Source of the DNA: Lepisosteus oculatus | Taxonomy: Eukaryota; Chordata; Actinopteri; Semionotiformes; Lepisosteidae | NCBI RefSeq assembly: GCF_040954835.1 | Contig: NC_090697.1 | Location: 17,972,001-18,036,000 of the forward strand | Direction: 5' to 3' | Length of the DNA stretch: 64,000 bases | Shown here: positions 63,290 to 64,000 of the stretch, one piece after another | How positions within the stretch are numbered: position 1 is the stretch's first letter | How the letters are laid out: each line of letters begins with the position of its first letter | Notes under the pieces: generated by a model | Told to the model about the DNA's origin: nothing | Databases searched by the model: none | What the model saw: only the letters and a program-made list of their open reading frames with translations | Program-made: the position numbers and the translations under genes

Positions 63290-63780
63290 GTTTCAATCGT
63301 AGACACTCATCAGCATCCCACTGATGTGGGATGACAGAGTGTAGAGTTCTCTGTGAAAAGTAAAGGTAGTGAACAGAAATAGATCCGCTCGTAATGTTAC
63401 TTAATAGGGTGCTGGCAAACATGTGCAGCCAGTAAGGCCTGCATGTGCTGTGGCGATGAGTCTGCTAGCATGTGGAGTTCTGCAGGAGGGATGCAGCACC
63501 ATTCTTCCATGGGAAAGTCAATCAAATACACCCTCTGCTTCATGAATATCCTTCATGAAAAAGGCCATGGCATATGGATAAAAGTGTCATGCCCATCAAA
63601 CCACTGAAACAAAATACATGCTCTGTGGATGGGGGGGATTGCCACTCTGGAAGACAGCCCCTCCGGGCAGGAACGAAATTCTGCAACATGGGATGGAGAT
63701 GATCACTTAGTACCATTATGTAGAAATTAGCAGTGACCTGGTCTTCAAAGGGAATAACAGCACACAACCCTCACTATGAA
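63290..63780 (-). mobile_element. Tc1-like transposase C-terminal fossil
   Basis: The minus strand reads DQVTANFYIMVLSDHLHPML then QNFVPARRGCLPEWQSPPST. This resembles the 'VTAE.Y..IL.DHL.P......P...FQQDNAP.HTA' region of Tc1-like transposases with the aspartate motif lost. Further broken pieces resemble the SPDLNPIEHLW and C-terminal regions. It lies in a COQ8 intron, in the same sense as the gene. Confidence 0.5.
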
Positions 63781-64000
63781 AATATGCTCCGTAACAAAGA
63801 TCGAATTACATTTTAGGTTTAAAACATGGACCAGCTTAGCTGATTCACACGTTCTCTCTGCATAGTACTGGAATCAGAAAACAGATTACCTTTTGGTTAT
63901 TTACTGAAAATAAAAAGTAAAATAATGCACTCTCCACGAGTACTAGTTTACTCATTCCCCAAATTGCACCACTGAAACTGCCTGTCAAAGTAGGGCACTA

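Noticed and set aside
63540..63767. Possible extra COQ8 exon
   Set aside because: The translation resembles a broken Tc1 transposase, not the UbiB kinase fold.

Overview
This is a 64-kb piece of a vertebrate nuclear genome, most likely from a ray-finned fish. Intron-rich genes, a CCDC25 orthologue and a COQ8 gene show a vertebrate. The repeats point to a fish: V-type tRNA SINEs, 5S-rRNA-derived SINE3 elements, L2/CR1-like LINEs, Tc1, hAT and pogo transposons, and probable Penelope-like elements. A non-teleost such as a gar is my guess from LINE tails of the kind 'ctgaacggcctcctctcatt...cttatgttc'. This is not proven.

Layout. Positions 1-31,690 hold no protein-coding exon that I can support. 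This half is AT-rich and studded with decayed LINE, SINE and hAT copies, including a nest near 10-11.8 kb where a LINE appears split by a hAT-like element that itself carries a SINE. Positions 31,697-39,723 (minus strand) are a complete nine-exon ccdc25 gene encoding 207 residues. Its introns contain a Tc1 fossil and four copies of a repeat that is partly a head-to-head palindrome. Positions 39.7-42.3 kb are an intergenic interval between divergent genes, holding a full-length 5S-derived SINE, a clean solo LTR with a 5-bp target duplication, and a scrap of Ty3/Gypsy reverse transcriptase. Positions 42,336-56,078 (plus strand) are a seven-exon gene, reconstructed here by splice-site phase, encoding 306 residues that I do not recognise. 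One of its introns holds a nearly complete decayed pogo/Tigger transposase. Positions 56.1-61.7 kb have no gene. Positions 61,720-63,059 (minus strand) are the last three coding exons of a COQ8 (ADCK3/ADCK4) UbiB-family gene whose 5' part lies beyond the window. Another Tc1-like fossil lies in its intron.

The three genes do not form a pathway. CCDC25 is a small coiled-coil/NFACT-R protein, COQ8 is a mitochondrial coenzyme Q factor, and the middle gene is unknown. I see no prokaryote-style operon, CRISPR array, or functional rRNA or tRNA gene. The most interesting items are the unidentified middle gene, the palindromic elements clustered in ccdc25 with a hammerhead-ribozyme-like core, and two GC-AG introns in neighbouring genes.
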